Assembly (NCBI GenBank): GCA_020252485.1
Contig: JADCCX010000008.1
Span: forward strand, 186,001-250,000
Source of the DNA: Methylocystis sp.
GTDB taxonomy: Bacteria; Pseudomonadota; Alphaproteobacteria; Rhizobiales; Beijerinckiaceae
Direction of reading: 5' to 3'
Length of the DNA: 64,000 bases
A model generated the notes under the pieces. It ran no database searches, was not told the origin of the DNA, and saw only the letters and a program-made list of their open reading frames with translations. The position numbers and the translations under genes are program-made. This document shows, piece by piece, positions 16,604 to 25,450 of the stretch; positions within the stretch are counted from its first letter, which is position 1; every line of letters begins with the position of its first letter.

Positions 16604-17566
16604 ATGCACATTCACCGCAAACGGCCCTGGGACCTGCCCGAACATGCGGCGACGCCGGAGCATGTCTTCCTGAACCGCCGGAATTTCCTTGTCTCCGGCG
16701 CCGCGGCGTTGACGGCGCCGTCCATTCTCTCCCCCGCCCTCGCGCAGGAGGCGGACCCGAGCACCGGCCTTTACCCGGCGAAGCAAAACGGCCGCTACCA
16801 GCTCGACGGCCGCGACATCACGCCCGAGGCGGTGAACGCCAATTACAACAATTTCTACGAATTCGGCTCGTCGAAGCGCATCGCCTCCGCCGCGCAGGCG
16901 CTGAAGATCCGCCCCTGGACGATCAGGATCGACGGCATGGTCGACAAGGAGCAGACGATCGGCATCGATGACCTCTTGAAGAAGGTCGAGCTGGAGGAGC
17001 GGCTTTACCGCCACCGCTGCGTCGAGGCCTGGTCGATGACCGTGCCCTGGTCCGGCTTCCCGCTGAAGGCGCTGGTCGCCATCGCCAATCCGGCGGCCTC
17101 CGCCAAATACATCCGCTTCGAGACCTTCATGGACCCGAAGATGGCGCCCGGGCAGCGTCAGACATGGTATCCTTGGCCCTATACCGAGGGCGTGACGATG
17201 GCCGAGGCGGCGAACGAGCTCGCCTTCCTGGTGACCGGCGCCTATGGCAAGCCGCTGGCGAAGAGCTTCGGCGCGCCGATCCGTCTGGCTTTGCCCTGGA
17301 AATACGGCTTCAAGCACATCAAGTCGATCAGCCGCGTCACCTTCACCGATCAGCGTCCCAAGACCTTCTGGGAGCAGCTGCAATCGGCGGAATACGGCTT
17401 CTGGGCCAACGTCAATCCGCAGGTGGCGCATCCGCGCTGGAGCCAGGCGGATGAGGAGGTGCTGGGCACCAATGGCAAGCGCATCCCCACCGTGATCTTC
17501 AACGGCTACGGCGAATATGTCGCCGATCTCTACAAGGGAATGGAGAAGGAGCGGCTCTGGGCCTGA
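16604..17566 (+). CDS. msrP: protein-methionine-sulfoxide reductase catalytic subunit MsrP
   Basis: A 320-aa periplasmic molybdopterin enzyme that repairs oxidised methionine in envelope proteins. It has a twin-arginine signal (NRRNFLVSGAAAL, residues 24-36). The Mo-ligating Cys is C139 in YRHRCVEAWSMTVPW, followed by ETFMDPKMAPGQ and LPWKYGFKHIKSI blocks typical of the family. The usual membrane heme partner MsrQ is not encoded next to it; strong hairpins follow the gene instead. The start is preceded by GGGAG. Confidence 0.95.
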   Translation: MHIHRKRPWDLPEHAATPEHVFLNRRNFLVSGAAALTAPSILSPALAQEADPSTGLYPAKQNGRYQLDGRDITPEAVNANYNNFYEFGSSKRIASAAQALKIRPWTIRIDGMVDKEQTIGIDDLLKKVELEERLYRHRCVEAWSMTVPWSGFPLKALVAIANPAASAKYIRFETFMDPKMAPGQRQTWYPWPYTEGVTMAEAANELAFLVTGAYGKPLAKSFGAPIRLALPWKYGFKHIKSISRVTFTDQRPKTFWEQLQSAEYGFWANVNPQVAHPRWSQADEEVLGTNGKRIPTVIFNGYGEYVADLYKGMEKERLWA

Positions 17567-17608
17567 ACCCGGCCCCTCGCCTGCAAGCAACTGCCCTGAA
17601 AACGAAAG

Positions 17609-17678
17609 GGGCCGGATGATCGGGAGGGGATCATCCGGCCCAAAAAGTTCGGTCCTAGGGAGGAGGGACGGACCGAAC
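17609..17678 (+). terminator. two tandem perfect hairpins downstream of msrP
   Basis: The first inverted repeat has 13-bp perfect arms (GGGCCGGATGATC at 17609-17621 with its complement at 17629-17641, loop 7 nt). Five bases later a second one has 9-bp perfect arms (GTTCGGTCC at 17647-17655 and GGACCGAAC at 17670-17678). They start 43 bp after the msrP stop and probably end or stabilise its transcript. No T-run follows on the plus strand, so classic rho-independent termination is not certain. Confidence 0.6.
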
Positions 17679-17894
17679 ATCTCTTTCACGACGGCTGCGC
17701 GCTCAACGCAGGGAGGAGGATCGGAGCAACGCCGCCATCGATGACTTAAATATGGGGTGTTTTGCTGCGCTGCACAATCACCGGCTCAGTATGGCTGCCA
17801 TGCATATTTGTTGGGCGATTTCAGTGATCCAGCCGGCATTGCGGGGGGCGACTCCTTACGAACTGGGCAGGAGGGCATTGGATTGAACTCACCC

Positions 17895-18190
17895 GGCCCC
17901 TCACCCTAGCCCTCTCCCCGCTCGCAAGTCGGGTGCTCCCGACTTGCGCAGATCTCGATGTCCAAATCGGGCAAGCCCGATATGGAGCGGGGGAGAGGGG
18001 ACGTGCCCTTCCTTCGCGATCGGCTCACGCGGCGAGCGGCGACGCACCAACCTTCTCCCTCTCCCCGCCTGCGGGGAGAGGGGACGCGCCCATATTTCGC
18101 CATCAATCCAAGCGGAAAGCCGAGATGCGCCATTCTTCTCCCTCTCCCCGCTGGCGGGGAGAGGGCTGGGGTGAGGGGCCGGGGGATAAT
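17895..18190. repeat. composite REP-like intergenic repeat, three palindromic units
   Basis: The block opens with GCCCCTCACCCTAGCCC and closes with GGTGAGGGGCCGGGGG, so its ends are inverted copies. Inside are units of the form CTCTCCCCGC-x-GCGGGGAGAG at about 18060 and 18142, and a first unit interrupted by about 65 bp containing its own small hairpins (near 17922-17950). The same ends occur at 19098-19207. Such elements are typical dispersed intergenic palindromes. The rest of the 725-bp gene-free stretch (17679-17894 and 18191-18291) shows no gene that I can support. Confidence 0.8.
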
Positions 18191-18291
18191 GGCACTGACC
18201 CATCCTGTTTTCCCATCCAGCCATGACAAAAGTCCGAGGATGATCTGGTCCTCCCAGCGGCGGGGTGGCAAGACGCCCGCGCAGCCGCCAA

Positions 18292-18615
18292 TCATGCCAC
18301 ATGCAGCGCGGGCGCAGCGCCTTTGCCCTGATGCGGCCTGACGGTGATTTCGACATCCTGCCCCAGGGCCACAAGAAAGCGCAGTAGCCGCTCGACCGAA
18401 AACTGCCTGAAATCGCCGCGCAGCATCTTCGAGACATCAGGCTGCTTCACGCCGAAAAGCTCAGCGGCCGCAACCTGCTTCAATCCCCGCTCCTGCATCA
18501 GCCTGTCGATCTTCAAAACCAGCTTGGCCTTGAGCTGATGCTCCTCGGCATTGGGAAGGCCGATATCGGCAAAAACATTGCCGCTGCCGGCTTCATGCTC
18601 GATGGGTTTGGTCAT
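18292..18615 (-). CDS. HTH antitoxin of a type II toxin-antitoxin pair (HigA-like)
   Basis: A 107-aa XRE-type DNA-binding protein. The helix-turn-helix spans about residues 40-65 (RGLKQVAAAELFGVKQPDVSKML), preceded by an acidic N-terminal arm and followed by LLRFLVALGQDVEITVRP, a layout common in HigA-like antitoxins (HTH_37 type). It overlaps the upstream toxin gene by 4 bp (ATGA), toxin first, the higBA order. It should neutralise the toxin and repress the operon. Confidence 0.87.
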   Translation of the reverse strand: MTKPIEHEAGSGNVFADIGLPNAEEHQLKAKLVLKIDRLMQERGLKQVAAAELFGVKQPDVSKMLRGDFRQFSVERLLRFLVALGQDVEITVRPHQGKGAAPALHVA

Positions 18616-18980
18616 GGCTGCATCTCCTTGTGCAAATGCTCCGCATCGCGCAACCGCTGCTCGATGAGCTGAATCTCGGCCTTCGGCGTGGCGATCCCCT
18701 TTTTCGATTTCTTCTGAAAGGCATGAAGCACATAAACCGCCGACGCAAACCGCACGGTGTAAAGCGTGCGGTAGGTGTCGCCCCTGTGATCGTCGACGAC
18801 CTCGACAACTCCAGCGTTACCCGTGCCTTTGAAGATCTTGGCCTTGCGGTGCCGTCCTCCTGCCTGGGCAATGAACAAGGCATAGCCCATGGCGGACTTC
18901 ACCTCGTCGGGAAAATCTCGAAAGACCCTGCGGCTGGAGCCAACCCAAACGAGGGGTTTTGTGGCGGGTGGATCAATCAT
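18612..18980 (-). CDS. RelE/ParE-superfamily toxin, phage Gp49-like (HigB-like)
   Basis: A 122-aa protein of the COG4679 / Gp49-like family of RelE-fold toxins, likely an mRNA interferase. Family blocks are WVGSSRRVFRDFPDEVKSAMGYAL, GNAGVVEVVDDHRGDTYRTLYTVRF and YVLHAFQKKSKKGIATPKAEI. It is the first gene of a two-gene unit with an HTH antitoxin. REP-like repeats lie on both sides of the pair (17895-18190 and 19098-19207). Confidence 0.9.
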   Translation of the reverse strand: MIDPPATKPLVWVGSSRRVFRDFPDEVKSAMGYALFIAQAGGRHRKAKIFKGTGNAGVVEVVDDHRGDTYRTLYTVRFASAVYVLHAFQKKSKKGIATPKAEIQLIEQRLRDAEHLHKEMQP

Positions 18981-19097
18981 TTTTCATCAGAAATATAGTG
19001 ATATCGCTCTATCGTCAAGTCTGTTTCAAACTTCCCGCAGTCAATCTGGAAGGGCCGTGACGCGGAAGATTGCGCGGGAAATCCGTGCGTTTCCTCA

Positions 19098-19207
19098 CCT
19101 AGCCCCTCACCCTAACCCTCTCCCCGCTTGCGGGGAGAGGGGACGCACCGTTCTCCTCCCTCTCCCCGCCTGCGGGGAGAGGGCCGGGGTGAGGGGCCGG
19201 GGGATAA
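19098..19207. repeat. REP-like intergenic repeat, two palindromic units
   Basis: It opens TAGCCCCTCACCCTAACCC, contains two CTCTCCCCGC-x-GCGGGGAGAG hairpins, and ends GGGGTGAGGGGCCGGGGGATAATGG in two adjoining pieces. The last 20 or so bases are shared with the end of the repeat at 17895-18190, in the same orientation, so the two copies bracket the toxin-antitoxin pair. The remainder of this gene-free stretch (18981-19097 and 19208-19414) shows nothing I can support. Confidence 0.8.
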
Positions 19208-19414
19208 TGGCGCCACGGCACGTTCACTCGGCGTGATACCGCTGCCCCTGGACGACACGGCGTTTATCTCTGGGCTCTAATCAACGCCTAACCGAACGGT
19301 GATGCGCCGAATGCCCGAACGGAACCGAACGACTGATCGAGGTGGGCTATGTTGCCAAGGATACCATGTCGCCGCGCATGCGCGTATCCGCCTCAGGTGA
19401 TTGTATTGCGCTGT

Positions 19415-20362
19415 CTAGCCTTGAGCACTGATCAAGGATCGCAGTCCCTTTCGAGCGGGCAAGTTGGCAGGTGTCTTGATTTCCCATGCAAGACCGAAGC
19501 GTTCCAGCAGTTGGATGAAACGAAATCCGGGGTCGAATTGACCCGGAAAAAGTCCGTGGCGGGCGGACGCGGGATAAGCGTGGTGATTATTGTGCCAGCT
19601 CTCTCCCATGGTCGGTATGGCGAAAAGAGGCACGTCGTAGCCCATCGTGCCAACCCCGTCGACCATCCAGGACTGCGGTCCCTTGCTGTGGGCAATACGA
19701 GAAATGTACCAATGCATTGTCGTGCATGCGGCCACGCGCACGCATACGCCCCAAACGACCCAAGGAAGGCCGCCGATCGCATAGAGGATCAAGGCGATCG
19801 GCAGTTGCTGAAGCATGGCGTAGCGGTTGAGGAACAGATAAAATCGATCATTGCCGAACTCGCCGCCGGGATCGAATGTCGGAGGGCGGGCAAGTTCTAT
19901 CCGGCAGTGGAGGTACCACCATGCATCCCGGAGCAATCCTTCCTTGTGTGCAAAGAATGGATGGCAGTTGACACTGCGCTGTGCCCAATCTCGCATATCA
20001 TGCGTTCGAACCGTCCAAAGTGGCCCACCCATTCCGACGATAGTGCCCAAATAGATCAGAATCCGTTCGAGCCATTTTGGGCACTGAAAGCTGCGATGAA
20101 TAAGTCGGCGATGAAAACCGACCGAGTGACCGCAACACAACGTGACAAAGCTCAAAAAAAGAAATACAGCGAGCGCCGACCACGTAAAATAGAGCGGTCC
20201 GAGGATTATTGCAGCGATAAGCATGCCGCCGTTCCATAGAGACCTAAGCCTATCCCATTTCACGACACCGCGCGATGGATCGGACGTTTCGTCGAATATC
20301 AGACCATTGATTCGGTATGGATCATCAGGCCGTTGTGAAGCAAAATCAGCAGCTTCCGCCAT
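19415..20362 (-). CDS. membrane fatty acid desaturase
   Basis: A 315-aa integral membrane desaturase with hydrophobic segments at about 45-75, 100-118 and 185-215. Histidine box 1 is GHSVGFHRRLIHRSF (H79, H84, H89) and box 3 is GESWHNNHHAY (H257, H260, H261). Box 2 is unusual: HDMRDWAQ (H121) replaces the canonical HxxHH. This variant suggests a distinct subfamily, so the acyl-CoA or acyl-lipid substrate is uncertain. It is the last gene of an operon led by ArsR- and GbsR-type regulators, which suggests regulated membrane-lipid remodelling. Confidence 0.85.
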   Translation of the reverse strand: MAEAADFASQRPDDPYRINGLIFDETSDPSRGVVKWDRLRSLWNGGMLIAAIILGPLYFTWSALAVFLFLSFVTLCCGHSVGFHRRLIHRSFQCPKWLERILIYLGTIVGMGGPLWTVRTHDMRDWAQRSVNCHPFFAHKEGLLRDAWWYLHCRIELARPPTFDPGGEFGNDRFYLFLNRYAMLQQLPIALILYAIGGLPWVVWGVCVRVAACTTMHWYISRIAHSKGPQSWMVDGVGTMGYDVPLFAIPTMGESWHNNHHAYPASARHGLFPGQFDPGFRFIQLLERFGLAWEIKTPANLPARKGLRSLISAQG

Positions 20363-20401
20363 TTTGGATCTCCAGTTACAATCGGTTTATCGATGTGGAA
20401 G

Positions 20402-20917
20402 TTATCTTCGGTCAAATGCGCGTAAAGCCCTGCTGGCGAACCCAGTCATTGTTGTGAGGGTTCGAGACGACATTCGTCCAACTTGATTTCCGAGCGCGGA
20501 AAGATCGAGGACCAGCCCGTGCAGCCCCGCAATTCGGTGTTGAATTACGCGCGGAGTCCCGTCTACGCGGGCGCTTTTCATGGCCTGCTCGAAGGCACAG
20601 CGGGCTGGTTCAATTTCGCGCCGACGACGCTCTTCCATAGCGGCAAATAACAGATCCCACGCCTCTGTACTTGTCGTCAGTCGGCCATCGCTGCCCATCC
20701 GTACCACACGCCACTCGAGAAGATCAGTAATGGCAAGTTGGATGGCATCGGCGTCCACCGCTAGCGTTGTCGAGAGTTCGGGCGCTGACATCGGCTGGCC
20801 TGCGAGATAAAGCATGGCATGGACAGCACAGGTGTCGGATCGAAGGCCCCAGCGTGAACCCAGATCCCCGACATGGTCTATGACGGTACGCATTGCAGGC
20901 GTAACAACCAAGTTCAT
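20402..20917 (-). CDS. winged-helix regulator, GbsR/MarR-like
   Basis: A 171-aa protein with a winged-helix region (about residues 25-85: SDTCAVHAMLYLAGQPMSAPELSTTL then LEWRVVRMGSDGR), followed by an amphipathic helical C-terminal half. The layout matches GbsR-type MarR-superfamily regulators. Its start overlaps the ArsR-type gene by 4 bp and the desaturase starts 39 bp downstream, so it is the middle gene of a three-gene operon. Ligand and targets are unknown. Confidence 0.75.
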   Translation of the reverse strand: MNLVVTPAMRTVIDHVGDLGSRWGLRSDTCAVHAMLYLAGQPMSAPELSTTLAVDADAIQLAITDLLEWRVVRMGSDGRLTTSTEAWDLLFAAMEERRRREIEPARCAFEQAMKSARVDGTPRVIQHRIAGLHGLVLDLSALGNQVGRMSSRTLTTMTGFASRALRAFDRR

Positions 20918-21240
20918 TTATCGAACTCGCTCCTTCTTTTGGATCGGAGTTCGAGACGATACTCCCGCGTGATGCGCCGGGCTTCCGGGCAAAACGGGCT
21001 GAGAAAGCCATAAAGTGTATTCGCAATATGGTCGCCAGCGAGAGAGTAGATCACGTGCTGACCGCGCTTTTGCTGGCGGATAAGGTCGGCGTCCCGCAAA
21101 ACCGACAAGTGCTTGGAGATTGACGAAAGCTCCATGTCGAACTTGGCTCCGATCTCACCGACAGTCATCGGCCCGACGGCGAGAAGGTTCAGGATTCGCC
21201 GTCGTTGCTCCGACGCGAGTGCTTTGAAAACGTCTCCCAT
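20914..21240 (-). CDS. ArsR-family transcriptional regulator
   Basis: A 108-aa winged-helix repressor starting MGDVFKALASEQRRRIL at 21240, with AGGAAA upstream. The recognition helix lies in FDMELSSISKHLSVLRDADLI and the wing in QKRGQHVIYSL. The ELCVCDL metal-binding motif of classical ArsR is absent, so it is probably not a metalloid sensor. It is first in an operon with a GbsR-like regulator and a fatty acid desaturase. A small inverted repeat overlaps its ribosome site and may be its operator. Confidence 0.88.
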   Translation of the reverse strand: MGDVFKALASEQRRRILNLLAVGPMTVGEIGAKFDMELSSISKHLSVLRDADLIRQQKRGQHVIYSLAGDHIANTLYGFLSPFCPEARRITREYRLELRSKRRSEFDK

Positions 21241-21246
21241 AGATGC

Positions 21247-21262
21247 TTTCCTAATTTGGAAA
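21247..21262 (-). promoter_or_regulatory. inverted repeat overlapping the ribosome site of the arsR-type gene
   Basis: The minus strand reads TTTCCAAATTAGGAAA, with perfect 5-bp arms and an AT-rich 6-bp centre. It starts 7 bp upstream of the ATG at 21240. Position and form suit an autoregulatory operator, but this is inferred from one copy only. Confidence 0.3.
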
Positions 21263-21355
21263 CTATCTACACGCAACGATTTTTTCGATGTTTGATGAAC
21301 AGTTTCACCCGGGAATGACTGGACCGCCGCAGAGACTGCCCATCCCCGCCCCCCC

Positions 21356-22252
21356 TCAATAAGCCCATCTTTGCGCCTTGTTGACGATGAAATCGCGGAA
21401 CACCTGCACCCGCGCCACCCCCTTCATCTCCTCGGCGAAGACGAGGTAGCAATCGAGTTCCGGCATCTGCTCGGAGGTGAGCAGCTGGACCAGCCCGCTG
21501 TCGGGCTCCACCAGATAATCCGGCAGGATCGCGATGCCGAAGCCGCGCTGGCAGGAGCGGACAAGCGCCGTCAGATTGTTGACGACGAAGGAGGCGGAGC
21601 GCGGCTCGCGCGGGTTGCGCCCCGCCGTCAGGTGCCAGTTGAGGTCGAGGAGATGCGGCGGGAGCGTGCCGCCGAATTTCAAGAGCCGGTGCTCGGACAA
21701 TTCATCGAGCGTCTTGAGGTGACCGAACCGCTTCAGATAGTCGGGGCTGGCATAGGCATGGAAATGCACGGTGAAGAGCTTGCGCTGGATGAGATCGCCC
21801 TGCACCGGCTGGCGGAGCCTGAGCGCCGCATCCGCCTCCCGCATGGCAAGATCGAGTTCATCGTCGGTCAGGATGACCTGCAGGTTGATCTCGGGGAATT
21901 GGTCGATGAACTCGCCAAGGCGCGGCGTCAGCCAATGCGTCCCCAGTCCCACATTGGCGGTGATCTTCAACTCGCCGTTCGGCTTCTCGCGGCTGTCGGT
22001 CAGTCTGGCGCGCGTCTGCTCCAGCTTCTGCAGCACTTCGCGCGCCGTGCGGAACAGCAATTCACCCTGTTCGGTCAGGATCAGCCCGCGCGCATGGCGG
22101 TGAAACAGCGGGATCTTGAGCTCGTTCTCAAGGGACGAGACCTGCCGGCTCACGGCTGATTGCGAGAGGCCGAGCGATGTTCCCGCATGCGTGAAGCTGC
22201 CGGCCTCGGCGGCCGCGAAGAAGATGCGCACCTTGTCCCAGTCCATCGCCAT
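21356..22252 (-). CDS. LysR-family transcriptional regulator
   Basis: A 298-aa LysR regulator. The ATG at 22252 has GGGGGAG at 6-nt spacing, so the long in-frame extension into mscL is rejected. The winged helix covers about residues 5-65 (AEAGSFTHAGTSLGLSQSAVSRQVSSLE), followed by the linker helix and a substrate-binding domain (about 92-295). It is divergent from mscL with 216 bp between them. The target is not evident. Confidence 0.93.
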   Translation of the reverse strand: MAMDWDKVRIFFAAAEAGSFTHAGTSLGLSQSAVSRQVSSLENELKIPLFHRHARGLILTEQGELLFRTAREVLQKLEQTRARLTDSREKPNGELKITANVGLGTHWLTPRLGEFIDQFPEINLQVILTDDELDLAMREADAALRLRQPVQGDLIQRKLFTVHFHAYASPDYLKRFGHLKTLDELSEHRLLKFGGTLPPHLLDLNWHLTAGRNPREPRSASFVVNNLTALVRSCQRGFGIAILPDYLVEPDSGLVQLLTSEQMPELDCYLVFAEEMKGVARVQVFRDFIVNKAQRWAY

Positions 22253-22468
22253 GGCCAGCTCCCCCTTGTCGCCCGGAAGCAGCCGCCCTCCCAGACGCCT
22301 ACCTGTCGCATGGATGCATAACAGAAGCGCGAGCCATGCGCAAAAATCGCAAGGCGGCATTCCGCTTTCATCCTTTGTTTTCGCCAATCGCCCCGCTAAA
22401 CAGAGCCTGGGCGAAGGCCTTTCCACAAGAAGCGCGGGGCGCTTGCGGCAATCACGAAGGGGGCAGCG

Positions 22469-22879
22469 ATGCTGAAGGAATTCAAAGACTTCGCCATGAA
22501 GGGCAATGTCGTCGATCTGGCGATCGGCATCATCATCGCAGGCGCCTTCGGCAGGATCGTGGAATCGATGGTCGCTGATATCATCATGCCGCTTATCGGC
22601 ATGATCGGAAACTTCGACTTTTCGAATCTCTATTTCGCGCCGCTCAGCAAGATTCCGCCCGACACCGGCTATGCCGACGCCAAGAAGCTCGGCGCCGTGA
22701 TAGGCTACGGGCAATTCATCACCTTGGTGATCAACTTCCTGATCATCGCCTGGGTTCTGTTCCTCCTCGTGAAGGGCATGAACAAACTGAAGCGGGAAGA
22801 GGCCGCCGCGGCGGCGGAAGCGCCGCCCCCGCAGGAGGCCCTGCTCACCGAGATCCGCGACCTGCTGAAGGCGAAGTAG
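22469..22879 (+). CDS. mscL: large-conductance mechanosensitive channel MscL
   Basis: A 136-aa channel, the usual length, that opens under membrane tension to release solutes on hypo-osmotic shock. The N-terminal amphipathic helix and first membrane helix read [20 protein letters not shown], the second helix is [22 protein letters not shown], and the C-terminal cytoplasmic helix is [14 protein letters not shown] after an Ala/Pro-rich linker. It is a single gene with GAAGGGGGCAGCG upstream of the start. Confidence 0.97.
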   Translation: MLKEFKDFAMKGNVVDLAIGIIIAGAFGRIVESMVADIIMPLIGMIGNFDFSNLYFAPLSKIPPDTGYADAKKLGAVIGYGQFITLVINFLIIAWVLFLLVKGMNKLKREEAAAAAEAPPPQEALLTEIRDLLKAK

Positions 22880-23056
22880 GGCGGTCTAATCGTCATTGCG
22901 GGGAGCGACAGCCGCATAATTCGCTGGAATTGTGGCGCCTGACAACAACAGCAATGCATCGAACCAATCCCAAGTTTGCATGGGACGAAATGGCTCCCTT
23001 CCGCTAGAAACGTGTGATTGTCGTCTCTTTGCCGAGAATCCGTCTTGTCCCTGCTG

Positions 23057-24211
23057 ATGTCGCTCCGCCCGGAAGCTGCCGATTCGCCGCCCAGCGGCAT
23101 CGTCGAGGTTTCAACCTATGGCCGCGCCCGCCAGGGCGTCATACCGATGTGGGTGGGCGAGGGCGATACGCCGACGCCAAGCTTCATCGCCGATGCCGCC
23201 ACGCGCTCGCTGGCGGCAGGCGAGACCTTTTACACCTGGCAGCGCGGCCATCCTGATCTGCGCGACGCCATCGCCCGCTACATGACCCGCGCCTATGGAA
23301 GGCCGTTCGAGCGCGAGCATTTCTACGTCACCGGCGGCGGCATGCAGGCCGTCCAGATCACGATGCGCATGCTGGCCGGCCTCGGAGACGAGGTCATCAT
23401 TCCTTCCCCGGCCTGGCCGAATTTCGCCGCTGCCGCCGGCATCTCCGGCGCGAAGACGGTGTTCGTCCAGCAGAGTTTCGGGGACGGCGGCTGGACGCTC
23501 GATATGGGCGATCTCGAGGCGGCGATCACGCCCCGCTCGAAAGCCATCGTCATCAATTCGCCGTCCAATCCGTCGGGCTGGACGGCGACGGAGGAGGAAT
23601 TGCGCCAGATCCTCGCCATCGCCCGCAAACATGATCTCTGGATCGTCGCGGATGAGATCTATGGCCGCTTCGTCTATGAAGGCAGCCGCGCGCCTTCCTT
23701 CCACGACGTGATGGAACCGGATGATCGCATCATCTTCGTCCAGACGATGTCGAAGAACTGGGCGATGACCGGCTGGCGTCTGGGCTGGATCGAATGTCCG
23801 CCGGAGCTCGGGCCCATCGTCGAGAACCTGATCCAGTATTCGACCTCCGGCTCGCCCGTTTTCGTCCAGCGGGCGGCGATCGCGGCGCTCGACAATGGCG
23901 ACGCCTTCATCACCCATCAGATCGAGCGGGCCCGCCGCAGCCGCGATCTGATCTGCGATGCGCTGGCCTCGACCGGCAGGGTCCGCTTCCTGCGGCCGCA
24001 GGGCGCTTTCTATCTCTTCTTCTCGGTCGATGGCGTGACGGATACCCGCGCAGCGGCGCTGAAAATGATTGATGACGTGGGCGTTGGCGTGGCGCCGGGA
24101 ACGGCGTTCGGGCCGGGCAGCGAAAAGTTCTTCCGGCTCTGCTTCGCGCAATCGCCGGAGAAGGCGGCCGAAGCGGCGCGGCGGCTGAAACAATGGGTGT
24201 TATCGCTATGA
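23057..24211 (+). CDS. PLP-dependent aminotransferase, class I/II (aspartate aminotransferase-like)
   Basis: About 384 aa from the ATG at 23057; TTG codons at 23018 and 23045 are alternative starts. It is a fold-type I aminotransferase with INSPSNPSGW (substrate carboxylate region), VADEIYGRFVYEG, and the PLP-binding lysine in TMSKNWAMTGWRLGW. The C-terminal motif FFRLCFAQSPE is also typical. Substrate cannot be read from sequence. Its stop overlaps the start of an MFS exporter gene (ATGA), so the two are cotranslated. Confidence 0.9.
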   Translation: MSLRPEAADSPPSGIVEVSTYGRARQGVIPMWVGEGDTPTPSFIADAATRSLAAGETFYTWQRGHPDLRDAIARYMTRAYGRPFEREHFYVTGGGMQAVQITMRMLAGLGDEVIIPSPAWPNFAAAAGISGAKTVFVQQSFGDGGWTLDMGDLEAAITPRSKAIVINSPSNPSGWTATEEELRQILAIARKHDLWIVADEIYGRFVYEGSRAPSFHDVMEPDDRIIFVQTMSKNWAMTGWRLGWIECPPELGPIVENLIQYSTSGSPVFVQRAAIAALDNGDAFITHQIERARRSRDLICDALASTGRVRFLRPQGAFYLFFSVDGVTDTRAAALKMIDDVGVGVAPGTAFGPGSEKFFRLCFAQSPEKAAEAARRLKQWVLSL

Positions 24212-25440
24212 GCGCCAGCGCTGGGCAGGTTGGAAGCGGCATGGCGCATAAGGCGACGATGCCCATTCTCCTGGCGCTCAGCCTCACCCATCTGCTCAAC
24301 GATATGATCCAGTCGCTCATTCCTGCGATCTATCCGATCATCAAGGATGCCTATCACCTGGATTACGGCCAGATCGGCATCATCACGCTGACCTTTCAGC
24401 TGACCGCCTCCATCTTTCAGCCGGTGATCGGGCATTACACGGACAAGAGGCCCCTGCCCTATTCCATGGTCTTCGGCATGGGCTCGACGCTGCTCGGCCT
24501 GCTCGTTCTGGCGCAGGCGGCAAGCTACGAAACGATCCTCGTCGGTTCGGCCATGGTCGGGCTGGGATCGGCTATCTTCCATCCCGAGGCGACACGGTTG
24601 GCGCGCAATGCATCCGGCGGGCAGCAGGGTCTGGCGCAGGGCATCTTCCAGGTGGGCGGCCAGGCCGGCGGCGCGCTGGGACCCCTGCTCGCCGCCTTCA
24701 TCATTGTGCCGAAGGGCCAGGCGAGCCTCGCCTGGTTTTCGCTCGCCGCCCTGGCCGCCATGGGGCTGATGCTTTGGACCGGCCGCTGGCAGGCCGCCTT
24801 CACCCGAGCGGCTCAGGCCTCGATGAAAAATGGCGCGGCGATCCTGAAGAAAGGCCCGATCGAGAGTGCGGGCGGAATCGCCTTCGCCATGGCGATCCTG
24901 ATCATTCTCCTCTTCTCGAAGAATGCCTATCAGCAGAGCTTCAGCACCTTCTACACGTTCTATCTGATCGGGAAGTTCGGCGTTTCGGTGCAGACCTCGC
25001 AGATTATGCTCTTCCTGTTCCTGGTCTCCGCTGCGGTCGGCGTCATTTTCGGCGGCATGGTGGGCGACCGGATCGGGCGCGACAAGGTGATCTGGTTCTC
25101 GATCCTGGGCGCCCTGCCCTTCTCGCTCATCCTGCCCTTCGCTGACCTGTTCTGGACGGTCGTGCTCACCATCGTCATCAACCTGATCATGGCGAGCGCC
25201 TTCGCGTCGATCCTGATCTATGCGATCGAGCTGATGCCGGGCCGCGTCGGCCTCATCGGCGGCATGTTCTACGGCCTCACCTTCGGGCTTGGCGGCATTG
25301 CAGCGGCCATTCTTGGCGAAGTCGCCGACCGCACCAGCATCGAGACCGTCTACCGGATCTGCGCCTTCCTGCCCGCGATGGGCCTGCTGGCCTGGTTCCT
25401 GCCGAAATTGGGCCCGCCAGCGGTCAAGCGAAGCGACTGA
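24208..25440 (+). CDS. MFS efflux transporter, Fsr-like
   Basis: About 410 aa from the ATG at 24208, coupled to the aminotransferase stop (ATGA). Twelve membrane helices are apparent. SLTHLLNDMIQSLIPAIYPI and LTFQLTASIFQPVIGHYTDK closely resemble the fosmidomycin-resistance (Fsr) branch of the MFS. Export of a small phosphonate-like or amino-acid-like compound is possible; pairing with an aminotransferase hints at an amino-acid-derived substrate, but this is inference. Confidence 0.9.
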   Translation: MSASAGQVGSGMAHKATMPILLALSLTHLLNDMIQSLIPAIYPIIKDAYHLDYGQIGIITLTFQLTASIFQPVIGHYTDKRPLPYSMVFGMGSTLLGLLVLAQAASYETILVGSAMVGLGSAIFHPEATRLARNASGGQQGLAQGIFQVGGQAGGALGPLLAAFIIVPKGQASLAWFSLAALAAMGLMLWTGRWQAAFTRAAQASMKNGAAILKKGPIESAGGIAFAMAILIILLFSKNAYQQSFSTFYTFYLIGKFGVSVQTSQIMLFLFLVSAAVGVIFGGMVGDRIGRDKVIWFSILGALPFSLILPFADLFWTVVLTIVINLIMASAFASILIYAIELMPGRVGLIGGMFYGLTFGLGGIAAAILGEVADRTSIETVYRICAFLPAMGLLAWFLPKLGPPAVKRSD

Positions 25441-25450
25441 ACAAGCGCTC

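Noticed and set aside
17895-18190. Repeated GC-rich units considered as a CRISPR array
   Set aside because: The units are palindromic with variable spacing, the spacers are not regular, and no cas gene is near. They are REP-like intergenic repeats.
19349-20239. Plus-strand open frame of 296 codons opposite the desaturase
   Set aside because: The minus-strand gene has histidine boxes and membrane helices; the opposite frame has none and is a shadow.
22895-22925. CATTGCGGGGAGCG motif, also near 46085 and 17837
   Set aside because: Short, imperfect and without arms or target duplications; probably fragments of a common intergenic repeat rather than an insertion sequence.
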